Assembly: GCF_003610785.1 (NCBI RefSeq)
Contig: NZ_RAQQ01000011.1
Span: 169,963-233,962 of the forward strand
Length of the DNA: 64,000 nt
From: Micromonospora globbae
GTDB lineage: Bacteria; Actinomycetota; Actinomycetes; Mycobacteriales; Micromonosporaceae
Direction of reading: 5' to 3'
The notes under the pieces are model-generated. The model ran no database searches. It was not told the DNA's origin and was given only the letters and a program-made list of their open reading frames with translations. Positions 25,431 to 34,954 of this stretch are shown piece after piece. A program made the position numbers and the translations under genes. How positions within the stretch are numbered: position 1 is the first letter of the stretch; each line of letters opens with the position of its first letter.

Positions 25431-26248
25431 ACCGCTACCGCTGGCGGACGTTCGGCCTGGAGCTGGCGATGATCGCCGCGGCCGTCGTGGTCGCCTTCCC
25501 GGTGTACGTGCTGGTGAACCTCGCCGTCCGGGCCCCGTCGGACACGTCCTCGCCGATCCGCCCCACGACGTCTCCGACCCTGGCCAACTTCAGCCAGGCG
25601 TGGCGTGAGGGCGGGCTGGGTGGCGCGCTCGTCAACAGCGCCCTGGTGACCAGCATCAGCGTCGTCGTCGTGCTGGCCGTCTCGTCGCTGGCGGCCTATC
25701 CGCTGGCCCGCGCCACCGCCCGCTGGTCCCGCGCCATGTTCCTGCTGATCATGCTGGGCCTGGTGCTCCCGTTCCAACTCGCCGCGCTGCCGCTCTACCA
25801 GACGATGAGGGACCTCGGCCTGCTCGGCACGGTCTGGGCGCTCGTCCTCTTCTACGCCGGTCTGCAGGTGCCCTTCACCACCTTCCTCTACACCGGATTC
25901 ATCCGGGCGCTGCCCCACGACTTCGAGGACGCCGCCTTGATCGACGGCTGCCGCCCATGGGACGCCTTCCGACACGTCGTCTTCCCGATGCTCCGGCCGG
26001 TCACGGTCACCGCGCTGGTCCTCAACGCGATCGCGGTGTGGAACGACTTCTTCACCCCACTGCTCTACCTCAGCGGCAGCGACCAGCAGACCATGCCGGT
26101 CGCGCTGGCCGGCTTCGTCGGCCAGTACGTCGCCGACTGGAACCTCATCTTCGCGGCGCTGGTGATCAGCATCGTGCCGATCCTGGTCCTCTACTTCGCG
26201 TTGCAGCGCAGCATCATCAACGGCTTCGCGGGAGGGCTGAAGGGATGA
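25427..26248 (+). CDS. Sugar ABC transporter permease (MalG type)
   Basis: This 273-residue partner permease has six membrane segments and the EAA-equivalent loop DAALIDGCRPWDAFRHVVFPML. The C-terminal LQRSIINGFAGGLKG is a conserved ending of MalG-like subunits. GTG 25427 overlaps the MalF-type stop, and its own TGA overlaps the ATG of the GH78 gene, so three genes are translationally coupled. Confidence 0.94.
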   Translation: MNRYRWRTFGLELAMIAAAVVVAFPVYVLVNLAVRAPSDTSSPIRPTTSPTLANFSQAWREGGLGGALVNSALVTSISVVVVLAVSSLAAYPLARATARWSRAMFLLIMLGLVLPFQLAALPLYQTMRDLGLLGTVWALVLFYAGLQVPFTTFLYTGFIRALPHDFEDAALIDGCRPWDAFRHVVFPMLRPVTVTALVLNAIAVWNDFFTPLLYLSGSDQQTMPVALAGFVGQYVADWNLIFAALVISIVPILVLYFALQRSIINGFAGGLKG

Positions 26249-28938
26249 GACCGTACGGCCTGGAGGCGGAACAGCGACGCGAGCCGCTCGGTGTCGGGGA
26301 GCGGTGTCCGCGACTGTCCTGGAAACTCGAATCCGACCGGCGGGGTGCGGCGCAGAGCGCCTACCAGATCACGGCGGCCGAGCGGGCGGCGGACCTGGAC
26401 GACCCCGACCGGCTCGTCTGGGACACCGGCCGCCGCTCGTCCGGGGACGGGCTGCTCGTGCCGTGGGACGGCCCGGCCCTACGGTCGGCCACCCGTTACC
26501 ACTGGCGGGTGCGGGTCTGGGACGAGACGGGCGCCCAGGCGGGCGCCGCCCAGAGCTGGTTCGAGACCGGACTGTTGCACCGCGACGACTGGACGGCCGT
26601 GTGGATCGGGCGGGACCCGGCGCTGCTGCCGCACGTCGACCCACCGGCCGACGAGGATCTCCCCTCACCACCGCTGGCGTCACCACCGCTGTACCTGCGC
26701 CGGGAGTTCCACCTCGCGCGGCAGCCGCTGCGAGCCCGGCTGTACGCCACCGCACGCGGCGTCTACGAGCCGCGTCTCAACGGTGCCCGGGTCGGTGACG
26801 TCGAGCTGGCGCCCGGCTGGACCGAGTACCACCGCCGGCTTCAGTACCAGACGTACGACGTCACCGACCTGCTCCGTCCCGGCGCCAACGTGGTCGCCGC
26901 CATCGTGGGGGACGGCTGGTGGTGCGGGTACGTCGGTTTCGACCCGCGGCGGCCCGCCCAGCACTACGGCGACCGGCCCGCCTTCCTCGCCCAGCTGGTG
27001 CTCGACTTCGCCGACGGCTCCCGCCAGGTGGTGGCCACGGACGGCAACTGGACCGAGCGCCCCGGCGCGATCCGCGCCGCCGACCTGCTCATGGGCGAGT
27101 ACGTCGACCACCGTCAGCACGTGCCCGGGTGGGACCTCCCCGGTGTCGCCGGCTTCCGGCCGGTCGCGGTGCTCGACACCGCGCCGGGCCCGTTGGTCGC
27201 CGAACCGGACCACCCGATCCGCGTCACCCGCACCGTGGCACCCGTCGAGATCCGTCGGCGGGGCCCGGGCCGCTACGTCGTCGACTTCGGGCAGAACCTC
27301 GTCGGACGGGTACGGCTGACCGTACGGGCCGCCACGGCGGGACACCGGATCGTCCTGCGGCACGCGGAGATGCTCGCCGACGGGGAGCTGTACGTGGACA
27401 ACCTGCGCCGGGCGAGGGCGACCGACGTGTACGTCACCGGCGGAGATCCCGTCGAGGTGTTCGAGCCCCGGTTCACGTACCACGGCTTCCGCTACCTGGA
27501 GGTGGCCGACCACCCGGGCGAGTTGCGCCTCTCCGACGTGGTCGCCCGGGTGCTGCACAACGACACGCCGTGGACGGGGTGGTTCGAGTGCTCCGACCCC
27601 GTGGTCAACCAGTTGCAGTCCAACATCGCGTGGGGGCAACGCGGCAACTTCGTGGCGGTACCCACCGACTGCCCCCAGCGTGACGAGCGGCTCGGCTGGC
27701 TGGCCGACGCCCAGATCTTCGCCCCGACCGCCGGCCGCAACGCGGACGTCTCCGCCTTCCTGGCCCGATGGCTCCGCGACGTGGTGGACGGACAGGACGC
27801 CGACGGCGCCTTCCGCGACGTGGCACCCGTCGTCACACTCGGGCGGGAGGCGGCGCCCGCCTGGGGCGATGCCGGAGTGATCATCCCCTGGTACCTGTGG
27901 CGCGTCTACGGCGACCGGCGCGTGCTCGAACGCGGCTTCGACGCGATGCGCGCCTGGGTCGACCACGTCCACCGGCACAACCCCGACCTGCGCTGGCGGA
28001 ACCGCACCGGCAACTCCTACGGAGACTGGCTCCAGGTCGACGTCACCACGCCGCGCGACGTGCTGGCAACCGCGTACTTCGCCCACAGCACCCAGCTCGT
28101 CGCCCAGGCCGCCGAGGTGCTCGGCCGGCACGACGAGGCCGAGCAGCTCCGCGACCTGCATGCCCGGATCCGTGCGGCGTTCGTCGACTCGTACGTCGGC
28201 GACGACGGCACCGTCGAGGGTGGCACGCAGACGGCCTACCTGCTGGCACTCGCGTTCGGGCTCCTGCCGCAGCGGCTCGTGCCGGCGGCCGTCGAGCATC
28301 TGGCCGCCGACATCGAGAAACGCGGCCACCGTCTGACCACCGGTTTCGTGGGCGTGGCCCTGCTGTGCCCGGTGCTGGCCGACCACGGCCGGGCCGACCT
28401 GGCGTACGCCCTCCTGCATCAGGACCGGTACCCCTCGTGGGGGTACTCCATTCGCCACGGCGCGACCACCATCTGGGAGCGCTGGGACGGATGGACCGAA
28501 CACGCCGGCTTCCAGTCGCCGAAGATGAACTCGTTCAACCACTACAGCCTCGGCAGCGTCGGCGACTGGCTCTTCGGCCGAGTCGCCGGCATCGACCAGA
28601 CACCGTCGTCGGTGGCCTACCGCGAACTCCTGCTTCGGCCCCTGCCCGGCGGCCGGCTCACCTGGGCCCGTGCCGAGCAGGAGACCGCCCGCGGACGGGT
28701 CGCCTGCGGATGGTCGATGTCCGACGGCCGGATCACCGTGACCGTCACGGTGCCGCCCGGCAGCACTGCCGTACTGCAGATCCCCACACCGGATCCGGGC
28801 AGCGTGTGCGAGAACGACGCACCCGCCGCCGGCCGGCCCGGGGTTCTCGGGGTCGAGCCGTTCGCCGCGGGGGTCAGCCTGCGGCTCACGTCCGGCCGCT
28901 ACACCCTCACCGCCACGGCACCCGACGTGGTGCCCTGA
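26245..28938 (+). CDS. Cytoplasmic alpha-L-rhamnosidase (GH78)
   Basis: This 897-residue protein has no signal peptide. Domain order follows GH78: an N-terminal Ig-like domain (about 5-110, LSWKLESD..AYQI), a carbohydrate-binding jelly roll, then the (alpha/alpha)6 catalytic barrel (about 430-780) and a C-terminal beta domain. The motif CPQRDERLGWLADAQIF carries the conserved acidic residues around the general acid. It releases L-rhamnose from oligosaccharides imported by the adjoining permeases. The ATG overlaps the permease stop, and GGAGGGCTGAAGGG is the ribosome-binding site region. The binding-protein gene follows 24 bp downstream. Confidence 0.94.
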   Translation: MRPYGLEAEQRREPLGVGERCPRLSWKLESDRRGAAQSAYQITAAERAADLDDPDRLVWDTGRRSSGDGLLVPWDGPALRSATRYHWRVRVWDETGAQAGAAQSWFETGLLHRDDWTAVWIGRDPALLPHVDPPADEDLPSPPLASPPLYLRREFHLARQPLRARLYATARGVYEPRLNGARVGDVELAPGWTEYHRRLQYQTYDVTDLLRPGANVVAAIVGDGWWCGYVGFDPRRPAQHYGDRPAFLAQLVLDFADGSRQVVATDGNWTERPGAIRAADLLMGEYVDHRQHVPGWDLPGVAGFRPVAVLDTAPGPLVAEPDHPIRVTRTVAPVEIRRRGPGRYVVDFGQNLVGRVRLTVRAATAGHRIVLRHAEMLADGELYVDNLRRARATDVYVTGGDPVEVFEPRFTYHGFRYLEVADHPGELRLSDVVARVLHNDTPWTGWFECSDPVVNQLQSNIAWGQRGNFVAVPTDCPQRDERLGWLADAQIFAPTAGRNADVSAFLARWLRDVVDGQDADGAFRDVAPVVTLGREAAPAWGDAGVIIPWYLWRVYGDRRVLERGFDAMRAWVDHVHRHNPDLRWRNRTGNSYGDWLQVDVTTPRDVLATAYFAHSTQLVAQAAEVLGRHDEAEQLRDLHARIRAAFVDSYVGDDGTVEGGTQTAYLLALAFGLLPQRLVPAAVEHLAADIEKRGHRLTTGFVGVALLCPVLADHGRADLAYALLHQDRYPSWGYSIRHGATTIWERWDGWTEHAGFQSPKMNSFNHYSLGSVGDWLFGRVAGIDQTPSSVAYRELLLRPLPGGRLTWARAEQETARGRVACGWSMSDGRITVTVTVPPGSTAVLQIPTPDPGSVCENDAPAAGRPGVLGVEPFAAGVSLRLTSGRYTLTATAPDVVP

Positions 28939-28962
28939 CCGCTCCTCCACAGGGAGACACCC

Positions 28963-30225
28963 ATGAACCGCACGAGACTCGCGGCCGTCCTGGCCGCGAC
29001 TGTCATCATCGGCGCGATGACCGCCTGCAGCAGTGGCACCAACGCCGGTTCCGGCGGCGGGTCCGACGTCCTCACCCTCGCCTCGGTCGACCAGGGATCC
29101 GTCGAGGACGTCATCAAGGCATTCGAGGCGGCGAACCCCGGCGTCAAGGTCAACTTCACCACCAGCGGCGCGGACCAGTACCAGCAGCAGATCCGCACCC
29201 AGTTGGCCTCCGGCACCGCACCCGACGTGATGTCGGTCTGGCCCGGCAACGGCAACCCCGGCGCCACCTACGTGCTCGCCGAGCCCGGCTACCTGCTGGA
29301 CCTGTCCGACCAGCCCTGGGCGGCCAGACTGCCCGACGCGGTCAAGAGCGTCGCCGGGTACGAGGGCAGGACGTACAACGCGATATTCGGGCTCAACGGC
29401 ATCGGCGCGATCTACAACCAGGAGGCGATGCGGAAGGCCGGCCTCACCCCGCCGGGTACCTGGACCGAGCTGCTGACCTTCTGCCGTGCCGCCGCGGCCA
29501 AGGGCACCCCGGCCTTCGCGCTCGGCATCCAGGACAACTGGGTCACCCAGCTCGTCCTGTACGCGCTGGTGGCCACGACCGTCTACGGCACCGACCCGGA
29601 CTTCGACACGAGGATGCAGGCCGGCCAGGCCACCTTCGCCGACTCCCCGTGGAGCACGGCCATGGCCAAGTACCAGGAGATGAACACGGCCGGTTGCTTC
29701 CAGAAGAACCCGCTCGGCACCAGCTACGAGGCCAGCCAGGAACTCGTCGCCACCGGCAGGACGCTCGGCATCGTCCAGGGGAACTGGGTGGTCGCGCTGC
29801 TGAAGGGCAAGAACCCGAGCGGAACGTTCGTCCTGAAACCGCTGCCCGCCACCGACGATCCGTCCACGTTCGTCATGCCCGCCGCGGCCGGTGCCGGCTA
29901 CGGAGTGAACGCCAAGGCGAAGAACAAGGAGCTGGCGCTCAGGTTCATCACCTTCGTCATGTCGCCCGAGGGCATGAGGGTGTTCAACGCCAAGCAGGGC
30001 AGCCTGCCGTCCCTGCCCGACAGCGGCTCGACCGTCGACCCGGCCTTCGCCGACCTGACGACCTTCATCAACGACAACCGGACCGTGCCGTTCATGGACC
30101 AGCTGTGGCCCAACGCCAAGGTGCAGCAAACCATGCTCTCCGGCCTGCAGGAGATCTTCAGCGGCCAGTCCACGCCGCAGAAGGTGCTCGCGGCGATGGA
30201 CGCCGACTACCGGGCGGGAACCTGA
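28963..30225 (+). CDS. Sugar-binding lipoprotein of the ABC importer
   Basis: This 420-residue extracellular solute-binding protein (family 1) has a lipoprotein signal peptide ending at the lipobox around AMTAC with the acylated Cys at residue 22, and a Gly/Ser linker. The two-lobed core is shown by VIKAFEAANPGVKVNFTTSG, GTAPDVMSVW and ALRFITFVMSPEG. It delivers rhamnosides to the two permeases. It sits after the cytoplasmic GH78 rather than before the permeases, an unusual order. CACAGGGAGACACCC precedes the ATG. Confidence 0.94.
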   Translation: MNRTRLAAVLAATVIIGAMTACSSGTNAGSGGGSDVLTLASVDQGSVEDVIKAFEAANPGVKVNFTTSGADQYQQQIRTQLASGTAPDVMSVWPGNGNPGATYVLAEPGYLLDLSDQPWAARLPDAVKSVAGYEGRTYNAIFGLNGIGAIYNQEAMRKAGLTPPGTWTELLTFCRAAAAKGTPAFALGIQDNWVTQLVLYALVATTVYGTDPDFDTRMQAGQATFADSPWSTAMAKYQEMNTAGCFQKNPLGTSYEASQELVATGRTLGIVQGNWVVALLKGKNPSGTFVLKPLPATDDPSTFVMPAAAGAGYGVNAKAKNKELALRFITFVMSPEGMRVFNAKQGSLPSLPDSGSTVDPAFADLTTFINDNRTVPFMDQLWPNAKVQQTMLSGLQEIFSGQSTPQKVLAAMDADYRAGT

Positions 30226-30290
30226 CCGCTTCCCATCCCCGCGGACGGCACAGCGCCCGAATGCGCCGCCTCCGCCGGGCCCCCCGCGCC

Positions 30291-30320
30291 ACCACACCAC
30301 CACCACACCACCACCAGCAC
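30291..30320. repeat. CAC-rich low-complexity run
   Basis: A CACCAC-type run of about 30 bp lies in the untranslated gap after the binding-protein gene. It is not in frame with either neighbouring gene and probably has no coding role. Confidence 0.6.
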
Positions 30321-30323
30321 TGA

Positions 30324-30345
30324 CGCCGGCGCACGAGCGCCGGCG
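30324..30345 (+). terminator. Intra-operon hairpin before the secreted GH78 gene
   Basis: CGCCGGCGC (30324-30332) and GCGCCGGCG (30337-30345) pair perfectly around ACGA. The hairpin sits 7 bp before the GGAAGGA ribosome-binding site of the GH78 gene. It may be an attenuating terminator or mRNA stabiliser that sets lower expression of the downstream genes. Confidence 0.45.
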
Positions 30346-30361
30346 GGGAAGGACGGCACCA

Positions 30362-33300
30362 GTGTCGAGACCGAGACGACGCGCGAGGGCGCTCACCGGA
30401 GTGGGCCTCTGCCTGGCCCTGATCGCGCCACAGGCGGTGGCCGCCACACCGGCCTCCGCCGGGAGTGGCGGCGGAGCCGCCAACGTCCGGGTCGTCAACC
30501 TGCAGGTCGACGGCAGGTACGACGAACCCCTGGGCATCGACAACGCGAGCCCCACCCTCGGCTGGCAGATCGTCGAGACCCGGAAGGCGGCCTCGCACCC
30601 CTGCCACCGGCCGCGCGCCCGGGTGGCCTGCCCCGGTGACCGGCAGACCGGGTACCAGGTCCAGGCGGCCACCAGCGAGTCGAACCTCAAGCGCGGACGG
30701 CTGATCTGGGACTCCGGCAGGATCCCGTCCGATCTGCAGACGGGGGTCCGGTACGCCGGCAAGCCCCTCGCGTCACGCGAGCGGGTCGTCTGGCGCGTAC
30801 GCGTCTGGGACGCCGACCGGCGTCCGTCCGACTGGAGCGGGCCGTCCTCCTGGGAGATGGGTCTGCTCGAGCAGGGCGACTGGGCGCCGGCCCGCTGGAT
30901 CGAGTACCCGGGCCGCGCGGAGAACCAGCCCATGCCGATCTTCGCCCGCCAGTTCACCGTCGACCGCCGCAAGCAGGTCGGCTCCGCTCGCCTGTACCTC
31001 TCCGGCGTCGGCCTGCACAAGCCGACCCTCAACGGCCGGACGCTGACCGACGAGGTCCTCGCCCCGGGCAACTCCAACTACCAGTTGTCCAGCGAGTACC
31101 GCACCTACGACGTGACCCGGGATCTGCGCCGGGGCGCCAACACCCTCGGCGTCGAACTCGGCAACGGCCCCGCGTACGTGCGCCGCAGCGTCACCAACCC
31201 GGCCGTCGGCCGCACCGCCCCCTACTCCTGGTGGCAGAGCCAGCTCAAGGGCAGCGGCAGCCTCGCCGCGGACGCCGCGGCCGGCGCCACGACCGTGAAA
31301 CTCACCAGCGTCGCCAACTACCACGTCGGCGGCACCATCAACATCGACACCGGCGACGGCGGCGACCGCCTCGAGTCCCGCACCATCACGGCGATCGGCA
31401 CCGCCGGCCCCGACGGCACCGGCATCACCTTCACCCCGGCGCTGGCCGCGTCGCACGCCGCCGGCGCGCGGGTCACCGGCTCCGGCAACAACATCGCCGC
31501 GAGTGACGCGAGCGCTGGCGCCGCCGTCACGCCACGCCTGATCGCCCGGCTGGAGATCTCGTACGCGGGCGGAGGAACCGACGTCATCGTCTCCGACCGC
31601 AGTTGGCGCACCGCGCTGGGACCGCTCGTCACCGACGCCTGGTACTCCGGCGCCGACTACGACGCCCGCCGGGAGCAGCCCGGCTGGAACGCTCCCGGCG
31701 CCGACCTGTCGGCCACCGCCACGCGCCGCGACGGCACCCCCACCGGCTGGACGAACGCGGGCATCGCCCCGCCACCGAACCTGGCCACGAAGCTCGTCGC
31801 CCGCGCGGCCGAGCCCGTCAGGATCGTGGAGACGTTCACTCCGGTCTCCGTGACCAACCCCGCACCCGGCACCTGGGTGTTCGACTTCGGACAGAACATC
31901 GTCGGATGGCCGGAACTGCGCCTGCAGGACACCGTGCCGGCGGGCACGACGATCCGCATGTCACCGGCCGAGTCGCTCGCCGCCGACGGCACCGTCGACC
32001 AGGCCTCGCTCATGGGCGGTGGCGGCAGCCGCGGCCGGGACCTGTTCAACACCTACACCACCGCCGGTCTCCCCGGCGGGGAGACCTGGCACCCGGACTT
32101 CAACTACTTCGGCATGCAGTGGGTGCAGGTCACGGGCCTGCCCGAGGGGTATGTCCCCACGAAGGACACCGTCCGGGGACTGCGCCTGCAGGCGGCCACA
32201 CCCCTGGCCGGCGAGGTGACGACCTCCAACGCCCGGGTCAACCGCATCCACACGATGTCCCGCTACTCGTTCATGAGCAACATCATGTCGGTCTTCACCG
32301 ACTGCCCCGGCCGGGAGAAGCTCTCGTATCCCGCCGACTACACCATGCCCATGGGCGCCATCCACCGCAACGAACAGCTCGCCGCGTACCTTCGCACGAC
32401 CATGCACCACCTGGTCGAAGGTCAGTCCGTGGCCGACACGCCGATGTTCGGCAACGTCGCCCTGAAGACGCCCGTGTACGACTGGGGCTACAGCGGACGT
32501 TTCGGCGACGAGATCAACTGGGGCAACGCCATCATCCTCGTGCCGGCGATGCTCTACGAGCTCTACGGCGACACCCAGACGATGGCTCGCTACTACGACC
32601 ACATGGTGGCCTTCGCCGACTACATCCAGCGGGAGAAGGTCGGTGAGGGTGCCGACGCGCACATCGTCGACGCCGCACTCGCCGACTGGGTGTCGGCGGA
32701 CCAGACCTCCGGCCGGATCACCGGCACCTGGGGCTACTACGTCATGATCAGCAAGCTCGCCATGATGGCCGAGCTGACCGGCCACCGGGCCGACGCGGAG
32801 AAGTACCGGACGCTGGCGGCCGACATCAGGACGGCCTTCAACGCGCACTTCTACAACACCCAGCTGCGCCGGTACACGGCGGAGGGCAACGCCGGCGCCG
32901 CGGGCGCCACCCAGACCGCCCAGGCCCTCGCACTCGACGCCGGGCTCGTCCCCGACAGCGAGCGCGGCGCCGTCCTCGACGCCCTCGTCGAGCTGGTCTA
33001 CGCGTTCCATCCCAACGGCGACGGCCCCCACTTCAGTGGCGGGACCATCGGGATGGCACCCACCGTCCGGGCCCTCGCCGCGGGCGGCCGCGACGACGTG
33101 CTGTGGGACCTGCTGCAGGAGGACGACCAGCCCAGCTACGGCTACTTCATGGCGTCCACCACCGCCAACCCGGGCGGCATGACCACGATCGGGGAGCGGT
33201 GGAACCGTGGGGACTCCAAGAACCACATGATCCTCGCCCAGATCGAGGAGTGGTTCCACAGCGGGCTCGCCGGCATCCGGGCGGCCGACGGCAGCATCGC

Positions 33301-33589
33301 CTACCGCGAGTTGGTCATCCAGCCGAAGGTCGTCGGTGACCTGACCTCCGTCAAGGGCAGCTACCAGACGCCCGCGGGGCTGGCCCGCTCCGAGTGGTCG
33401 CGGACCGACGGCCGCTTCCGGCTCTCGGTCACCGTGCCCACGAACACCACGGCGTCCGTCTGGGTCCCGTTGCAGGGCGGACGGCCACTGGGGACGCCCG
33501 ACCGGGCGGACTTCGTCCGGATCGACGGTGACTACGCCGTCTACCGCGTCGGGTCCGGGTCGTACACCTTCACCACCACGTCACGGTAG
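30362..33589 (+). CDS. Secreted alpha-L-rhamnosidase (GH78) with an inserted domain
   Basis: This 1075-residue protein has a signal peptide (basic start, ALTGVGLCLALIAPQAVAA). GH78 domain order follows: Ig-like (LGWQIVETR, VWRVRVWDADRRPSDWS), jelly roll, barrel with TDCPGREKLSYPADYTM and a C-terminal beta domain. Between the halves of the first jelly roll (about residues 295-380) lies a Gly/Thr/Ala-rich beta insert with strands AGATTVKLTSVANYHVGG and DGTGITFTPALAASHAAG; the plain GH78 in this locus lacks it. It trims rhamnose from polymers or glycosides outside the cell, feeding the importer. GTG 30362 has GGAAGGA before it. Strong family call; the insert's role is unknown. Confidence 0.93.
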   Translation: MSRPRRRARALTGVGLCLALIAPQAVAATPASAGSGGGAANVRVVNLQVDGRYDEPLGIDNASPTLGWQIVETRKAASHPCHRPRARVACPGDRQTGYQVQAATSESNLKRGRLIWDSGRIPSDLQTGVRYAGKPLASRERVVWRVRVWDADRRPSDWSGPSSWEMGLLEQGDWAPARWIEYPGRAENQPMPIFARQFTVDRRKQVGSARLYLSGVGLHKPTLNGRTLTDEVLAPGNSNYQLSSEYRTYDVTRDLRRGANTLGVELGNGPAYVRRSVTNPAVGRTAPYSWWQSQLKGSGSLAADAAAGATTVKLTSVANYHVGGTINIDTGDGGDRLESRTITAIGTAGPDGTGITFTPALAASHAAGARVTGSGNNIAASDASAGAAVTPRLIARLEISYAGGGTDVIVSDRSWRTALGPLVTDAWYSGADYDARREQPGWNAPGADLSATATRRDGTPTGWTNAGIAPPPNLATKLVARAAEPVRIVETFTPVSVTNPAPGTWVFDFGQNIVGWPELRLQDTVPAGTTIRMSPAESLAADGTVDQASLMGGGGSRGRDLFNTYTTAGLPGGETWHPDFNYFGMQWVQVTGLPEGYVPTKDTVRGLRLQAATPLAGEVTTSNARVNRIHTMSRYSFMSNIMSVFTDCPGREKLSYPADYTMPMGAIHRNEQLAAYLRTTMHHLVEGQSVADTPMFGNVALKTPVYDWGYSGRFGDEINWGNAIILVPAMLYELYGDTQTMARYYDHMVAFADYIQREKVGEGADAHIVDAALADWVSADQTSGRITGTWGYYVMISKLAMMAELTGHRADAEKYRTLAADIRTAFNAHFYNTQLRRYTAEGNAGAAGATQTAQALALDAGLVPDSERGAVLDALVELVYAFHPNGDGPHFSGGTIGMAPTVRALAAGGRDDVLWDLLQEDDQPSYGYFMASTTANPGGMTTIGERWNRGDSKNHMILAQIEEWFHSGLAGIRAADGSIAYRELVIQPKVVGDLTSVKGSYQTPAGLARSEWSRTDGRFRLSVTVPTNTTASVWVPLQGGRPLGTPDRADFVRIDGDYAVYRVGSGSYTFTTTSR

Positions 33590-33596
33590 GCGTGTG

Positions 33597-33628
33597 GGGG
33601 CCCGGCGTCCGTCCGGACGCCGGGCCCC
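33597..33628 (+). terminator. Hairpin between the secreted GH78 and GH1 genes
   Basis: GGGGCCCGGCGTCC (33597-33610) pairs perfectly with 33615-33628 around GTCC, directly after the GH78 stop and 10 bp before the GH1 ribosome-binding site. It is a strong terminator-like structure, though read-through is likely because GH1 has no other evident promoter. Confidence 0.6.
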
Positions 33629-33647
33629 AGCGACCGAGGGAGGCAGC

Positions 33648-34853
33648 GTGCAGGTCGACTTTCCGCCCGGCTTCCTGTGGGGCAGTGCCACCTCGGCGCA
33701 CCAGGTCGAGGGAGGGAACGTCAACAACGACTGGTGGGACTTCGAGCACCGTCCGGGCACCGCCGCCCGCTGGTCGTCGGGCGACGGCATCGAGCACTAT
33801 CACCGCTATGCGGAGGACTTCGCCCTGCTCAGGTCGCTCGGTCACAACGCGCACCGGCTGTCGCTCGAATGGTCCCGGATCGAACCGGCGCCCGGCGAGT
33901 TCAGCCGGGCCGCGACGGCGCACTACCGGCGGGTGCTGACCGCGCTCGCCGAGACCGGCATGACCGCCTTCGTGACCCTCCACCACTTCACCCTGCCCCG
34001 ATGGTTCGCGGCGGCCGGCGGATGGCTCGCCCCCGACGCCCTCACCGTGTTCGCCCGCTACTGCCGGTACGTGGCCGTGGAACTGGGGGAGCTCATGCCC
34101 TACGTGTGCACCGTCAACGAGCCGCAGATGGTCGCTCTGCACGGCTACCTGGAGGGCTGCCATCCGCCCGGCGTCGCCAGCGAGGCTCTCTGGAAACGGG
34201 TCGGCCGGCGGCTCCTGGAGGCCCACTTCGCGGCCGTGCGCGCCGTACGCGGCGCGTCACGGCGGTCGCTCGTCGGCCTCGCTGTGCAACTCCCGCTGCT
34301 CGTGCCGGCGCTCGACGACGAGGAGTGCCGCGCGTTGCGACGCCTCATGCGACACGAGATCGTCGACCTCCACCTCGACGGACTCACCGGCCCCGACCGC
34401 GGTGACTTCCTCGGCGTCCAGTACTACCGGAAACAGTGGGTGGACCCGAGATCGCCCACGCGGTTCGCCGAGCCGCCCGCCGGATGTCGTACGACCCAGA
34501 TGGGCTGGGCCGTGCATCCCGACGGCCTCCGGCAGATGCTGCACCGCGCCGCCGAGACCCGCCTTCCCCTGTTCGTCACCGAGAACGGCATCGCCACCGA
34601 GGACGACACCGAACGGATCGACTATCTGCTCACCCACCTCGCCGCCGTCGCCCAGGCGCTGGCGGAGGGGATCGACGTGCGCGGCTACCTGCACTGGTCG
34701 GCGTTCGACAACTTCGAGTGGAGCGAGGGCTACCGCCCCCGGTTCGGGCTCATCGCGGTCGACCGCGACGCCGGCTTCGCGAGACACCCGAAGCCGAGCG
34801 CGTACGTCTTCGCGAAGGTGGCCGAGACGGGGCGGCTGCCGCAGCCGGGTTGA
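33648..34853 (+). CDS. Glycoside hydrolase family 1 beta-glycosidase
   Basis: This 401-residue TIM-barrel enzyme has the GH1 N-terminal FLWGSATSAHQVEGG, acid/base Glu158 in TVNEPQ and nucleophile Glu312 in VTENG. Sugar-binding WSAFDNFEWSEGY is near the C-terminus. It lacks a signal peptide, so it acts on imported glycosides, probably the glucoside core left after rhamnose removal (as in rutinosides or similar plant glycosides; inferred from context). GTG 33648 follows GGGAGG. It is slightly shorter than typical GH1 (about 450), with shortened loops in the middle. It is the last gene of the LacI-controlled locus. Confidence 0.93.
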   Translation: MQVDFPPGFLWGSATSAHQVEGGNVNNDWWDFEHRPGTAARWSSGDGIEHYHRYAEDFALLRSLGHNAHRLSLEWSRIEPAPGEFSRAATAHYRRVLTALAETGMTAFVTLHHFTLPRWFAAAGGWLAPDALTVFARYCRYVAVELGELMPYVCTVNEPQMVALHGYLEGCHPPGVASEALWKRVGRRLLEAHFAAVRAVRGASRRSLVGLAVQLPLLVPALDDEECRALRRLMRHEIVDLHLDGLTGPDRGDFLGVQYYRKQWVDPRSPTRFAEPPAGCRTTQMGWAVHPDGLRQMLHRAAETRLPLFVTENGIATEDDTERIDYLLTHLAAVAQALAEGIDVRGYLHWSAFDNFEWSEGYRPRFGLIAVDRDAGFARHPKPSAYVFAKVAETGRLPQPG

Positions 34854-34909
34854 TCCGGCGTGGCTGCCGTGCCGTCGACCGACCGCCGGCGGTGAGATCG
34901 TTCCTCCGG

Positions 34910-34925
34910 ATACCCCCGGGGGTAT
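34910..34925 (+). promoter_or_regulatory. CstR-type operator before the repressor gene
   Basis: ATACCCCCGGGGGTAT is a perfect 16-bp palindrome, 30 bp before the repressor ATG. It has the A/T-flanked C5G5 form of CsoR-family operators and is identical to the core of the site at 35319-35346. Confidence 0.85.
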
Positions 34926-34954
34926 GTGTTACCGTGGACGCGGAGGTTGACGAG

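Noticed and set aside
30285..30325. CACCAC run as a coding histidine/threonine tract
   Set aside because: It lies after the stop of the binding-protein gene, is followed by TGA in its best frame and has no start signal.
26680..31077. A 1465-codon open frame on the minus strand across the rhamnoside operon
   Set aside because: It is antisense to two GH78 genes and the binding-protein gene, has Val/Gly/Arg-rich composition and no motif. It arises from the codon bias of the real genes.
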